This document shows positions 53,556-62,670 of a DNA stretch of 64,000 nucleotides, piece after piece. The DNA is from Tamlana carrageenivorans (GTDB lineage: Bacteria > Bacteroidota > Bacteroidia > Flavobacteriales > Flavobacteriaceae). The translations under genes and the position numbers were made by a program. The notes beneath the pieces are model-generated. The model made no database searches, was not told the DNA's origin, and worked only from the letters and a program-made list of their open reading frames with translations. How positions within the stretch are numbered: the first letter of the stretch is position 1; each line of letters begins with the position of its first letter. The DNA is taken from assembly GCF_002893765.1 (NCBI RefSeq), contig NZ_CP025938.1:2499501-2563500 (forward strand), read 5' to 3'.

Positions 53556-54650
53556 TTATGCGAAATTAGGTTTTTTACCTAAAACTTTTAGTTGGTTATA
53601 GTGTTCTGAAACGGCTTGCCAAAAGGTAGAATATTCGTTATAAGGTAAACGGTATTCATTTGCTGTTTCTTTTACAATTTTAGCTATTTTACTATAATGT
53701 ATATGGCTAATATGAGCAAATAAATGGTGCTCTACTTGTCTGTTTAAACCACCAGTATAAAACTCGGCGAACCAACTTTTTGGTGAAAAGTTAGAGGTGG
53801 TGAATAATTGATGAATTGCCCAAGTGTTTTTCATGTTGCCATTTTCATCGGGTACCGGCATTTCTGTATTTGGCATGACATGGGCTAATTGAAAAATAAC
53901 GCTTAAAATGATACCAGCAGTATAGTGCATCACGAAGAAACCTATTAAAACCTGCCACCAAGCAAATCCTAATGAAATAGGGAGTACTATCCAAATCAAA
54001 TAATATATAATCTTACCAATTATAAGTTTAGTCCATTGGGTAGCTGGGTTAGGAAGTTTGCCGTAAGCTAATTTTCTTTTTAGATAATTGTATGTCTGTA
54101 TAAAATCGGTTGTAATGGCCCAGTTTGCAGTTAATAAACCATACAAAAAGAAGGCGTAAAAGCGTTGGTATTTATGAATTCTTAGCCATTTTGTGTGTTT
54201 TGAAAAACGGATAATTCTTCCTGCATCAATATCTTCATCATGACCTTGAATATTGGTATATGTGTGATGAAGCACGTTGTGTTGTACCTTCCAGTTATAA
54301 TCGTTTCCAGCTAAAATATAAATACTGCTTCCCATTAATTTGTTCACCCACTTTTTGCTTGAAAAAGATCCGTGATTGGCGTCGTGCATCACATTCATGC
54401 CAACCCCAGCCATACCAATGCCTGTTGTAATCATACATAAAATTTGTGCCCACCATGGCATATCAAGGCTTAAAACTAATACAACCGGTACAATAAGCAA
54501 GGCAAACATAACCACTGCTTTTAGGTACAGTTTCCAGTTTCCGGTGCGTTTAATGTTATTCTCTTTAAAATAATCATTGACGCGTTTATTTAATGTTCGG
54601 AAAAATTTTGCCGAATCTGTTCTTGAAAAAGATAAAGCTTGTTTAGTCAT
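53556..54650 (-). CDS. Acyl-CoA/acyl-lipid fatty acid desaturase
   Basis: A 364-residue membrane desaturase with the three His boxes HDANHGS (HxxxH), HNVLHHTYTN (HxxHH) and NRQVEHHLFAHI (QxxHH), which bind the diiron centre, and four helices. The QxxHH form of the last box is typical of front-end or linoleoyl-type desaturases. It adjusts membrane fluidity. A candidate -7 box TATCTTTG lies 54 bases upstream. Confidence 0.92.
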   Translation of the reverse strand: MTKQALSFSRTDSAKFFRTLNKRVNDYFKENNIKRTGNWKLYLKAVVMFALLIVPVVLVLSLDMPWWAQILCMITTGIGMAGVGMNVMHDANHGSFSSKKWVNKLMGSSIYILAGNDYNWKVQHNVLHHTYTNIQGHDEDIDAGRIIRFSKHTKWLRIHKYQRFYAFFLYGLLTANWAITTDFIQTYNYLKRKLAYGKLPNPATQWTKLIIGKIIYYLIWIVLPISLGFAWWQVLIGFFVMHYTAGIILSVIFQLAHVMPNTEMPVPDENGNMKNTWAIHQLFTTSNFSPKSWFAEFYTGGLNRQVEHHLFAHISHIHYSKIAKIVKETANEYRLPYNEYSTFWQAVSEHYNQLKVLGKKPNFA

Positions 54651-54704
54651 ACTATAATTTAATTAACATGGTATAAAAATCAATTCGTTACGCCATATTC
54701 TGCG

Positions 54705-54712
54705 CAAAGATA
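54705..54712 (-). promoter_or_regulatory. Candidate -7 box of the desaturase gene
   Basis: On the minus strand TATCTTTG fits TAnnTTTG. A TTG 24 bases upstream (54737-54739) is slightly beyond the usual spacing. It is close to the divergent rsmG promoter. Confidence 0.45.
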
Positions 54713-54742
54713 GGAATAAACAAAGTTAAGTATTACCAATTT

Positions 54743-54777
54743 TTTGTAAAAAAATGGGTTTAAAAGCTATATTTTTG
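54743..54777 (+). promoter_or_regulatory. rsmG: Promoter of rsmG
   Basis: TTTG (54743-54746), a 23-base spacer and TATTTTTG (54770-54777) fit the consensus, 18 bases before the ATG at 54796. Confidence 0.6.
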
Positions 54778-54795
54778 TTGAAAATTTAACAATAC

Positions 54796-55425
54796 ATGGA
54801 ACTCATCTTAAAGTACTTTCCTAATCTTACAGAAGACCAGATCAATAAGTTTTCACTATTAGAATCCCTCTATCAAGACTGGAATTTAAAAATTAATGTA
54901 GTGTCAAGAAAAGATATTGATGAATTGTACTTGCGACACGTCCTACATGCTTTAGGTATTGCTAAAGTAATTTCTTTTAAAGACGGAAGTCATATTTTAG
55001 ATGTTGGTACAGGTGGTGGTTTTCCTGGTATCCCTTTAGCCATAATGTTTCCTGAATGTTCTTTTCATTTGGTTGATAGTATTGCTAAAAAACTTAAAGT
55101 AGTAAATGAAGTTGTGGAAGGCCTAGGGCTAAACAATGTAAAAACAACCCATAGTCGCGTGGAAGCTATTGATGAGCAATTCGATTTTATAGTAAGTCGC
55201 GCTGTTGCCATTATGCCAACTTTTGTACATTGGGTAAAAGGCAAAATCGCCAAAGAACAAAAACATGAATTAAAAAATGGTATTCTATATTTAAAAGGTG
55301 GCGATTTAACCGAAGAACTAAAAGATTACCGTACCACGACCATTTATAATTTAGGTGATTATTATAATGAAGACTTTTTTGAAACTAAAAAAGTAGTGCA
55401 TTTACCCCTAAAGTACCGCGGCTAA
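54796..55425 (+). CDS. rsmG: 16S rRNA m7G527 methyltransferase
   Basis: A 209-residue SAM methyltransferase that methylates G527 of 16S rRNA. It shows NVVSRK-like start NLKINVVSRKDIDELYLRH, the SAM motif LDVGTGGGFPGIPLA and SRAVAIMPTFVHWVKG. Its stop is only 2 bases from that of the convergent TPR gene, with no terminator between. Confidence 0.96.
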   Translation: MELILKYFPNLTEDQINKFSLLESLYQDWNLKINVVSRKDIDELYLRHVLHALGIAKVISFKDGSHILDVGTGGGFPGIPLAIMFPECSFHLVDSIAKKLKVVNEVVEGLGLNNVKTTHSRVEAIDEQFDFIVSRAVAIMPTFVHWVKGKIAKEQKHELKNGILYLKGGDLTEELKDYRTTTIYNLGDYYNEDFFETKKVVHLPLKYRG

Positions 55426-55427
55426 AC

Positions 55428-56384
55428 TTATAGTTTTACCAATTCAGTAATCGCTTTATTGAAAAAGAAATATTGGTGTTGAAACCAATACGTATCGCTA
55501 TAAGCTTCAATACTTGAAATGTTGGCCCCTAAGTTTAAAATGTTGTTGGCTTTATTAAAATGGTATTTGGCTTTTACTTTATCGTTTAAGTTTAAATAGG
55601 CCATGGCAAGGCCAAGATGGGCATCAAAATCATTAGAATCAAATTTTAATACTTTTTCAAAATCCGTAACCGAATTAGCATCTTTTTTAAGAAATAAACT
55701 GGAAGCTCCTCTATAAAAGTAGGCAAACGGATTGTTGTCGTCTAAAATGATGCTTTTGGTAAAATCGTTGTGGGCTTCTTGGTAGCGCGTTACATCCATA
55801 AAAAACACGCCTCTTTCATAGAAGTTTTCTGGACTGGCTTCAATTAAAATCGCTGTAGAATAATCGTTAAAGGCCTTTTGGTAATTCTCTAAAGCCTTAT
55901 AGGCGGTTGCTCTTAAAATATAAGTTTTTGGTTGCCCAGGGATTTTTTTAATGACTTTATCGAAATCTTTAATGGCTTTGTCATATTCTTCTAAATCTAA
56001 GCGTACGCAGGCTAAGCTGTAAAGGGCGTCAATAAAACTGTCATCCAAAAGATAGGCTTTGGCATAATCTTCTTTAGCTTCAGCGTAATCTTTAACGCTG
56101 TACCTGGAATTTCCACGGTTATAATAGGAGTCGGCGTCTGGTTGTTCGGCAATAATTTTAGAGTAATCTACAATGGCTCCGTAGAAATCTTCCGAATTGT
56201 TTTTAGCCAAGGCGCGTTGAAAATAAGCATCTAAGTTTTTGGGTTCTAGTTTGATAACTTCATTTAATAACGAAATTCTTTCAGATAAATCGGAAGATCT
56301 TAAGGCTTGTCTGTATAGTTTGCTAGCTTGTCCAAAAGTTAATAATGGCAAAGCTATCCATAGGGTGAATAGTAATTTTTTCAT
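55428..56384 (-). CDS. TPR-repeat protein, secreted
   Basis: A 318-residue protein with a signal peptide (TFGQASK) and about seven tetratricopeptide repeats, for example PDADSYYNRGNSRYSVKDYA and PKTYILRATAYKALENYQKA. It would scaffold protein complexes in the periplasm or outer membrane. No partner is indicated by the neighbours. Confidence 0.88.
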   Translation of the reverse strand: MKKLLFTLWIALPLLTFGQASKLYRQALRSSDLSERISLLNEVIKLEPKNLDAYFQRALAKNNSEDFYGAIVDYSKIIAEQPDADSYYNRGNSRYSVKDYAEAKEDYAKAYLLDDSFIDALYSLACVRLDLEEYDKAIKDFDKVIKKIPGQPKTYILRATAYKALENYQKAFNDYSTAILIEASPENFYERGVFFMDVTRYQEAHNDFTKSIILDDNNPFAYFYRGASSLFLKKDANSVTDFEKVLKFDSNDFDAHLGLAMAYLNLNDKVKAKYHFNKANNILNLGANISSIEAYSDTYWFQHQYFFFNKAITELVKL

Positions 56385-56594
56385 TGAAAATTGAATAAGC
56401 TAAAAAAAGCTGTTTTAAAGAATAAAATTAAGCATAATTTTAAAGATAGGGAGTAAGATTTTAATAATCTTGTAAAGTGTTGTTTTGTGAAGCCTTACCA
56501 GGCTTTGGCTTAATAATATGTGGGTCACTTTGAAATAGCTGTCTGTTAAATATTTTTTGTAAGTTGGCTCAACTTTTTTCTGACTAATCATTTT

Positions 56595-57323
56595 ATGTGT
56601 ACCGTAAGTTTATTTCCAGTCCATACTGCCGGTTTTATATTGACTTCAAATCGCGACGAATCTCCCAATCGGCCTGCGGTTATTCCAAGATTTTCTTCAT
56701 TAGAAAACACAAAACTTTTATTTCCTGAAGACCCAAGGTCTGGTGGAACTTGGGTTGGTGTTAGTGAAAAAAAGCGATTGGTTTGCCTGCTTAATGGTGG
56801 TTTTGCTTTGCACGAGCGTAAAGCGATGTACCGCAAAAGTCGCGGACTTGTAGCTAAAGATTTGATGCTTATGGAGGATGTTGTCGAAGATGTTGAAAAC
56901 TACAATTTTAAGGATATTGAACCTTTTACGGTGGTTATTGTAGATTGGAATACGCATCTTCAATTTTTTGAACTGGTTTGGGATGGTGCAAAAAAACATT
57001 TTGAGAAGCTGCCATTAAAACCCAAAATTTGGTCGTCTTCAACCTTGTATACCGAAGCGATGAAAAAAGAACGACAGTGTTGGTTTCACGATTTTTTAAT
57101 TGGAAATGATAGGCGTGCAGGGCAAATCTTGACGTTTCACAAATCGGCAGGAGGAAAAAATCGTGATTATGGTGTAATCATGGATCGTGGTTTTGTGAAA
57201 ACGACCAGCATCACTCAGGTTGAAAAATACAATGATGTGGTGAAAATGCGATACGAAACCCTTGAAAACAAAATGGTTTCCGAAGAGGTGTTCGATTTTC
57301 AAAAATCGGCTTTGCATGGTTAA
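56595..57323 (+). CDS. NRDE-family protein (TANGO2-like)
   Basis: A 242-residue protein with the family hallmark MCTVSLFPVHTAGFILTSNR, giving NRDE at residues 19-22, and later DPRSGGTWVGVSEKKR and LLNGGF. Its N-terminal Cys2 could act as an Ntn-type nucleophile after Met removal, inferred from related folds. The function of the family in bacteria is not established. The next gene overlaps by 8 bases. Confidence 0.88.
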   Translation: MCTVSLFPVHTAGFILTSNRDESPNRPAVIPRFSSLENTKLLFPEDPRSGGTWVGVSEKKRLVCLLNGGFALHERKAMYRKSRGLVAKDLMLMEDVVEDVENYNFKDIEPFTVVIVDWNTHLQFFELVWDGAKKHFEKLPLKPKIWSSSTLYTEAMKKERQCWFHDFLIGNDRRAGQILTFHKSAGGKNRDYGVIMDRGFVKTTSITQVEKYNDVVKMRYETLENKMVSEEVFDFQKSALHG

Positions 57324-58271
57324 TACTGGAATTATTATAACTCTAGCTTATCCCGATGCGGTGGTGAGGTTGCCAAAAGAATGGTATGCACCGTATTTGA
57401 GATTTTTAGGGGTTGGGACTAAAAATTATGTGAGAGCGGGACATGCCGCTTTGGTTTTAATTGAAAAAAATTCAGGTGCTTTAGATTATTACGATTTTGG
57501 TCGCTATATCGTGCCAGAGCCATACGGCCGTGTTCGCAGTCATGAAACCGATAACCAATTGCGCATGCCTTTTAAAGCAGAAATGGATAGGGACGATATT
57601 ACAAACCTAAATGACATTCTAAAATATTTAGCAACGCATCCCAAAATCACCCATGGAGAAGGGGCGATGTTAGCTTCCGTTTGTAGTTCAGTTGATTACA
57701 ATAAGGCCCATTCATTCATATTAAATTTACAAGGTCAAAAGGCAGTTCGCTATGCTGCTTTTAAAAGGGAAGCTTCTAACTGTGCGCGTTTCGTAGCCGA
57801 TACCTTGTTGGCTTCAGTAACCGATGCTCGCATTCGAAAGCAGCTCAAAAAAATGCAAAGATTTACCTCAAGTACGGTAGGTAATGTTCTGTTAAGTGAT
57901 ACGGAGAATACCATTTTTAAAGTTTTAGAAAGCGGTGATATCTCAGAATTTAAAGGCTCTCAAAAAAGTGAAAACCTAAGGTGTTTTTTAGATAGGTTAA
58001 AAGATTTTCAGCCGAACTTGAAAGGTAATCTGTTGTCAAAAGAGGTGGTGGAGCTTGGTTTGAACTTCATAAAACAGATGACGATTCTTTTTTTCGATTC
58101 AGACGTATTTCACCCTACGGTAGGGTGGATTGTGATGCTCAATTTGAGATAGATAAAAAGGCGTTTTGTTTCGATTCAGATTATGAGTTTTTGCCTTTTT
58201 CTAATTGTAAAAGCTTTCAGGTAAAGCAAAACACCTATATTTTTAATTTTCAACGGGTGTCATCTTCTTAA
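57316..58271 (+). pseudogene. Conserved protein (DUF6695-like) with a 1-base frameshift
   Basis: The frame from ATG 57316 (MVNTGIIITLAYPDAVVRL) is open to 58152, but its last 40 residues look random. Another frame from about 58042 reads GGGAWFELHKTDDDSFFRFR, then RISPYGRVDCDAQFEIDKK, and on to FNFQRVSSS, ending 58269-58271, one base before the convergent transporter gene. Adding one A to the AAAA run at 58038-58041 joins them into about 318 residues. A protein family of this kind occurs beside NRDE genes in Flavobacteriaceae; the DUF6695 name is from memory and not verified. Function unknown. Confidence 0.7.
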
Positions 58272-59765
58272 TTATAAATAAACTGAGAGACTTAAAAACG
58301 CCATGGTTGTTAAGGTTAATATGATGAGTAGTGGGGGTACAAACTTTAGCCATTTATTAAATCCGATATTAACAATAGCTAAGGCAGCAAGAATTAATCC
58401 CGTAGGACTAATTAAATACAAGAGTCCCATGCCATATTGGTAGGTGTTCACAATAACTTCTCTGCCTAAATTAACGGTGTCGGCAAGGGGTGCCATTACA
58501 GGCATCGTTAATACAGCCATTCCTGAAGACGAAGGCATAAAAAACGAGAGTCCCGCATAAATAAATAGCATGAAATTTGTGAAAAGCGCTTTGGGCATGC
58601 CTTCAGTAATAGTGCTGGCGTGAAATAAAAGGGTGTCGCTAATAAGGCCATCTTGCATAAGAATAGTGACACCTCTAGCGATGCCAACAATAAAGGCGAC
58701 GCTTAATAAATCGGCCGCACCTTTTACAAAACTTTCAATGAATATTTTTTCTTTAATTTTTGCTAAAACTCCAATAATGATGGCACTTATTAAAAAGGTC
58801 GTGGTCATTTCAATAAACCACCAGTCTAAAAAAGAAACCCCAATAATCATAACCACAAATGATGCAGAAAAAACAAAGGTAATCGCTTTTAGTCGTCCCG
58901 AAAACTTAGTGTAACTATTGGTTTTAATTTTAAAACGGGCTTCAATATCTTCTTTTTGATTGTATATGATAGATTTTGAAGGATTGTTTTTTACGCGTTT
59001 CGCATAGCGAAGAATGTAAATTATGGTAATACTTAAACAAAGCACAAGCATAATTAACCGATTTTGTAAACCAGTGGTCCAATTAATTCCTGCAGCATCT
59101 GAAGCGATTATTGTTGAAAACGGGTTAACCGTGGAGCACATGGTTCCAATAGCCGAACCTAAAAATATACAGCTTACTCCAACTATGGCATCATATTTTG
59201 CAGCTAAGAAAACGGGGATTAAAATCGGGTAGAACGCCATGGTTTCTTCAGCAAGGCCAAATGTGGTTCCTCCTAATGCTATAATAGTGGTTACCAAAAT
59301 AATTAAAAGGTATTCTTTGCCTTTAAGTATTTTGGCTGTCCAGGCAATGCCAGCATCAAAGGCACCGGTTAAGTTCATAATGCCAATTAAACCGCCTATA
59401 ATTAATATGAGAAAAATGATATCTGCAGCTTCAATAATACCTTTTATAGGAGCTTTCACTAAATCAAAAAATCCTTGAGAATTCGCCGGAAGCGCTTTGT
59501 ACGAATGAGGAATCCCGATGGGTTTATAAATGGCGCCACTAGTAAATTTTTCCAAAGGAATTTTTATACCAAGATTGTTTAAGGTTTCTGTGGTAGCAGG
59601 AAGTTCGAAGGTGTTGTCAAGACTGGTTTTTGTAAAAGTTTGACTTGAAGCGTTGTAAGAAAGACTATCGTATTTCCCTGCAGGAACAACCCATGTTAAT
59701 AAAGCTACTAATCCAGCAATAATGAATAATAAGGTTTGTGCTGAAGGAAATTTTAACTTTTTCAT
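58272..59765 (-). CDS. YfcC-family membrane transporter
   Basis: A 497-residue integral membrane protein with about 12 helices and the family blocks TWVVPAGKYD, GGTTFGLAEETMAFYPILIP, GSAIGTMCSTVNPFSTIIAS, FFMPSSSGMAVLTMPVMAPL and LISPTGLILAALAI. YfcC-like proteins belong to the DcuC/ion transporter superfamily and likely exchange C4-dicarboxylates, amino acids or peptides; substrate unknown. Its start overlaps the next upstream gene by 4 bases. Confidence 0.88.
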   Translation of the reverse strand: MKKLKFPSAQTLLFIIAGLVALLTWVVPAGKYDSLSYNASSQTFTKTSLDNTFELPATTETLNNLGIKIPLEKFTSGAIYKPIGIPHSYKALPANSQGFFDLVKAPIKGIIEAADIIFLILIIGGLIGIMNLTGAFDAGIAWTAKILKGKEYLLIILVTTIIALGGTTFGLAEETMAFYPILIPVFLAAKYDAIVGVSCIFLGSAIGTMCSTVNPFSTIIASDAAGINWTTGLQNRLIMLVLCLSITIIYILRYAKRVKNNPSKSIIYNQKEDIEARFKIKTNSYTKFSGRLKAITFVFSASFVVMIIGVSFLDWWFIEMTTTFLISAIIIGVLAKIKEKIFIESFVKGAADLLSVAFIVGIARGVTILMQDGLISDTLLFHASTITEGMPKALFTNFMLFIYAGLSFFMPSSSGMAVLTMPVMAPLADTVNLGREVIVNTYQYGMGLLYLISPTGLILAALAIVNIGFNKWLKFVPPLLIILTLTTMAFLSLSVYL

Positions 59766-60640
59766 AGGCTTTGTGTAAACTGTGCTTTTTCTCTTTTGAA
59801 GAATTCGGTTAGAGTAATAGGTTTCTTTCCCGTTAACTGCTTGTAGTTGTTAGAAATTTTAGGTTCTTTTTCTAGTCTGGGTAAAAAATGTAATAGCGTC
59901 ATAACTAAGGCGAAGTCTTTATTGAGGCCTTCTTTCTTTTTTTTGAAATAGAATCGTATCGGATTTATACTGTTGAAACTTATGTGTAGGCCCGTCACTT
60001 GATTCAATAAAGCGGTAGCTTCATAAAAACTTTTATTTTCAGACCCTGTAAGTTCGATGATACTATTTTTGTGACCGTCAAATGTAGTAAGTACTATGGA
60101 TGCTACTTCGGCTATGTTTTTTATATCAATCCAGTTAAATTTAGCATGACCAGAAGGCAGTGTAATGCTTTGCGATTTTAATATTTCGGGGCGTAAGGTG
60201 GTGCTTAAGTTCTGCATAAAATAACTGGGTCGCAGAAAAATATATTCGAAATTAAAATCTTTAATTAACGATTCAATTTTGTTATGCGGAATGATTTTAC
60301 TCTTTTCAGCTCCTTGAACAGAAAGAAAAACAATTTTTTTAATCCCTTTTTTTTGGGCAGACTTTAACAGGGGATTGAAATATTCTTCGATACTTGAAAT
60401 ATGAGGAGGTCTGAGGAGAAAAAGAATGTCGATGTTTTCAAACGCAGTGTTAAAGGTGGATTGGTCCTTAAAATCGAATGTTGTAAATTTTAGCTTTTGT
60501 GGTTCTGCAAAAAGTTGTTTTGCTTTAGTGAGGCTTCTTACAGCTGCAGTCACTGTAATCTGTTGGTCGGGTTGACATAAAAAAGTAATTAATTCCCGCC
60601 CAATGTTTCCTGTGGCCCCAGTTATAAGCACGTTAATCAT
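59762..60640 (-). CDS. NmrA-like NAD(P)-binding protein
   Basis: A 292-residue atypical short-chain dehydrogenase with VLITGATGNIGRELITFL (Rossmann motif) and no clear YxxxK active site. The NmrA-like group senses redox or reduces quinones and similar compounds. The stop overlaps the transporter start (ATGA, 4 bases), so the two are co-transcribed. Confidence 0.85.
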   Translation of the reverse strand: MINVLITGATGNIGRELITFLCQPDQQITVTAAVRSLTKAKQLFAEPQKLKFTTFDFKDQSTFNTAFENIDILFLLRPPHISSIEEYFNPLLKSAQKKGIKKIVFLSVQGAEKSKIIPHNKIESLIKDFNFEYIFLRPSYFMQNLSTTLRPEILKSQSITLPSGHAKFNWIDIKNIAEVASIVLTTFDGHKNSIIELTGSENKSFYEATALLNQVTGLHISFNSINPIRFYFKKKKEGLNKDFALVMTLLHFLPRLEKEPKISNNYKQLTGKKPITLTEFFKREKAQFTQSL

Positions 60641-60754
60641 AGTAATACCGATTATTGATTAAATACTTGCTAAAAATAATCAATTATTAATAGAGGCTTG
60701 TTTTACTTGGAATGTATTTGTTGTATGTGACAATTACCGAATAAATTCAGCAAT

Positions 60755-61141
60755 TTAGTTCATAGCAAAAGGAGCACTTAATTTAAAGGTAGGAATGGTA
60801 ACCTGAAACTTTTTCGTGGTTGTAAAGTTTACCATACTGTAATGGCCGTGCATGGCGCCTAAGGGCGATGTTAATAAACAACCAGAAGAGTAGGTGTGGG
60901 ATTCACCAGGCTTTAAAACGGGTTTTTTACCTATAACGCCTTCTCCAGAAACGGTTTCAATATGATTTAAAGCATCAAGAATTTCCCAATGTCTTGCAAA
61001 GAGCTGGACCGAATCTTTACTTTGGTTTTCAATGGTTATGGTATAGCCAAAAGCGTATTGGATCTTATAGTTTTTATAAAATGAACCTTCGTAAGTCGTT
61101 TTTACGGAAATTTTTATGCCTTTTGTAACTTGTTGAACCAT
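60755..61141 (-). CDS. apaG: ApaG-family protein
   Basis: A 128-residue single FN3-like domain: GYTITIENQSKDSVQLFARH, GEGVIGKKPVLKPGESHTYS and GCLLTSPLGAMHGHYSMV. ApaG affects Co2+/Mg2+ resistance in enterobacteria by an unknown mechanism. It is a lone gene here. Confidence 0.94.
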   Translation of the reverse strand: MVQQVTKGIKISVKTTYEGSFYKNYKIQYAFGYTITIENQSKDSVQLFARHWEILDALNHIETVSGEGVIGKKPVLKPGESHTYSSGCLLTSPLGAMHGHYSMVNFTTTKKFQVTIPTFKLSAPFAMN

Positions 61142-61247
61142 GTTAAATGCTGATATACTAGGTGTTAATGGTGGCTAATGTAATGAATTATAAATGCCAA
61201 TCATAAATTTTAACGTCTTCGGTTAAAAAATTAGATAATTTACAATT

Positions 61248-62498
61248 TTAGTTGCTAATATTTATGGAAGTTCCTTCATTAACACCAATAATTCTATCAT
61301 ATCGTGCTCCCAGGTCCCTGTAGTATACTAAAACTTTATAGTTGTTTTCGGTTTGCCAAAAGTTACCACTTATTAAATTCTCGTCAATGCTACCATTAGA
61401 ATCTACTGCAACATATTTGTAGTTGTAAAACCCTTGCTTGAGTAGAATACTTCCTGTAAAGATATTTTTTGAGGCGTCGTAGGTCATTCGTGTTAAATCT
61501 TCAATAGCATAATTGTTGAAGGTGCCATAAACATGGATGTCTTTGTTCTTTAAGTTTTCGTCTGCAAGTAAAGAAAAGTGTACCCATACGTAGTCGGCCT
61601 CAATACTGGGGTCGGAAGCGTCTATGTTATTAATTACATAGTTACCATTAATGTCTGGGTAATAGGTGTAAGGTTGGTTGGCACGACTTTGGTTGGTGAA
61701 TAAATAATTGTGATATAAGTCTTGTAAATCGATAAATTGAATATTATTGTTAGCACCTCTTACATCTTTATTTTCAAAAAATAAATACTCGTTACCTGCC
61801 CAAAAGCTGGTTTCAGAATCATATTTATAAACCAATTGATTGCCTAATACATACTGAGGTTTTACATCGGTTATCGCAGTTTTTAAGTTGTTGTTCTGAA
61901 TAATTACAGCATTTACGGTTTGGGTAGGGTTATTAAATTGAATACGGTTGGAAGCTACCGTAAGCTCTACACGTTGTTTTTCTTCAATATTAGAAATATC
62001 TCTAGCGCGTTTTAGTACAATGCCTACATCTGCTAATTTTTCATAGATCATAAATTTTTGAGAAAACATAAGTTCATTATCACCATTATAGATAAATAAC
62101 ATGTAGTTTCCTGAAATTTTTAAGCCTCTAGTTTGGTCGTTTGGAATAGTGAGCCTGTAATGTGAAAAAATCTGATACGTGTTAAACGAATTTTCATACT
62201 CCCTTATGCGCTGGTTGTCGAAACCATCCATGTATTCGGTTTGAATGAGTACAGAGGGGGTCCAATCTCTATTGTAGTATTTGATTTTGTAGTAAAAGTC
62301 ATCTTCATCACCGTTTAAGGCATCAAACTCTATAGTAATGGGGTCACCTAAAGGTATAATGGGTAGTTGGTTTTCGGCTGTAGATCCTTTAAATTGTATG
62401 GTTTTTATGTATTCAGGAGGCGGTGTTTCTTGTGTTTGAGCATAACTAAATGATAGGTTAAGGCCAAAAATAGTAAGCAAAAGAAGGTTGATTTTCAT
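61248..62498 (-). CDS. Type IX secretion system plug protein (DUF5103)
   Basis: A 416-residue secreted protein with a signal peptide (LSFSYAQ) and beta-sandwich regions: YIKTIQFKGSTAENQLPIIP, GNYMLFIYNGDNELMFSQKF and IHVYGTFNNYAIEDLTRMTY. The family is known as the plug protein that closes the T9SS outer membrane channel. With PorT it supports a T9SS in this organism. It is divergent from nqrA. Confidence 0.88.
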   Translation of the reverse strand: MKINLLLLTIFGLNLSFSYAQTQETPPPEYIKTIQFKGSTAENQLPIIPLGDPITIEFDALNGDEDDFYYKIKYYNRDWTPSVLIQTEYMDGFDNQRIREYENSFNTYQIFSHYRLTIPNDQTRGLKISGNYMLFIYNGDNELMFSQKFMIYEKLADVGIVLKRARDISNIEEKQRVELTVASNRIQFNNPTQTVNAVIIQNNNLKTAITDVKPQYVLGNQLVYKYDSETSFWAGNEYLFFENKDVRGANNNIQFIDLQDLYHNYLFTNQSRANQPYTYYPDINGNYVINNIDASDPSIEADYVWVHFSLLADENLKNKDIHVYGTFNNYAIEDLTRMTYDASKNIFTGSILLKQGFYNYKYVAVDSNGSIDENLISGNFWQTENNYKVLVYYRDLGARYDRIIGVNEGTSINISN

Positions 62499-62624
62499 GG
62501 GGTAATTGTTTAAAAGAATGTAAAGATAGCAAATTTCGTACCGAGCTTACAGGTTGTTATTTAGAATGGATACAAATAATAAAACAATACGAATACAATG
62601 GATATTAATACTAAAGAAATTCTG

Positions 62625-62632
62625 TAAATTTG
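62625..62632 (+). promoter_or_regulatory. nqrA: Candidate -7 box of nqrA
   Basis: TAAATTTG fits TAnnTTTG, 38 bases before the nqrA ATG. No TTG is found at proper spacing upstream. Confidence 0.45.
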
Positions 62633-62670
62633 CTGCAATTTTTAGACAACTAATTTCAATAAATATAAAT

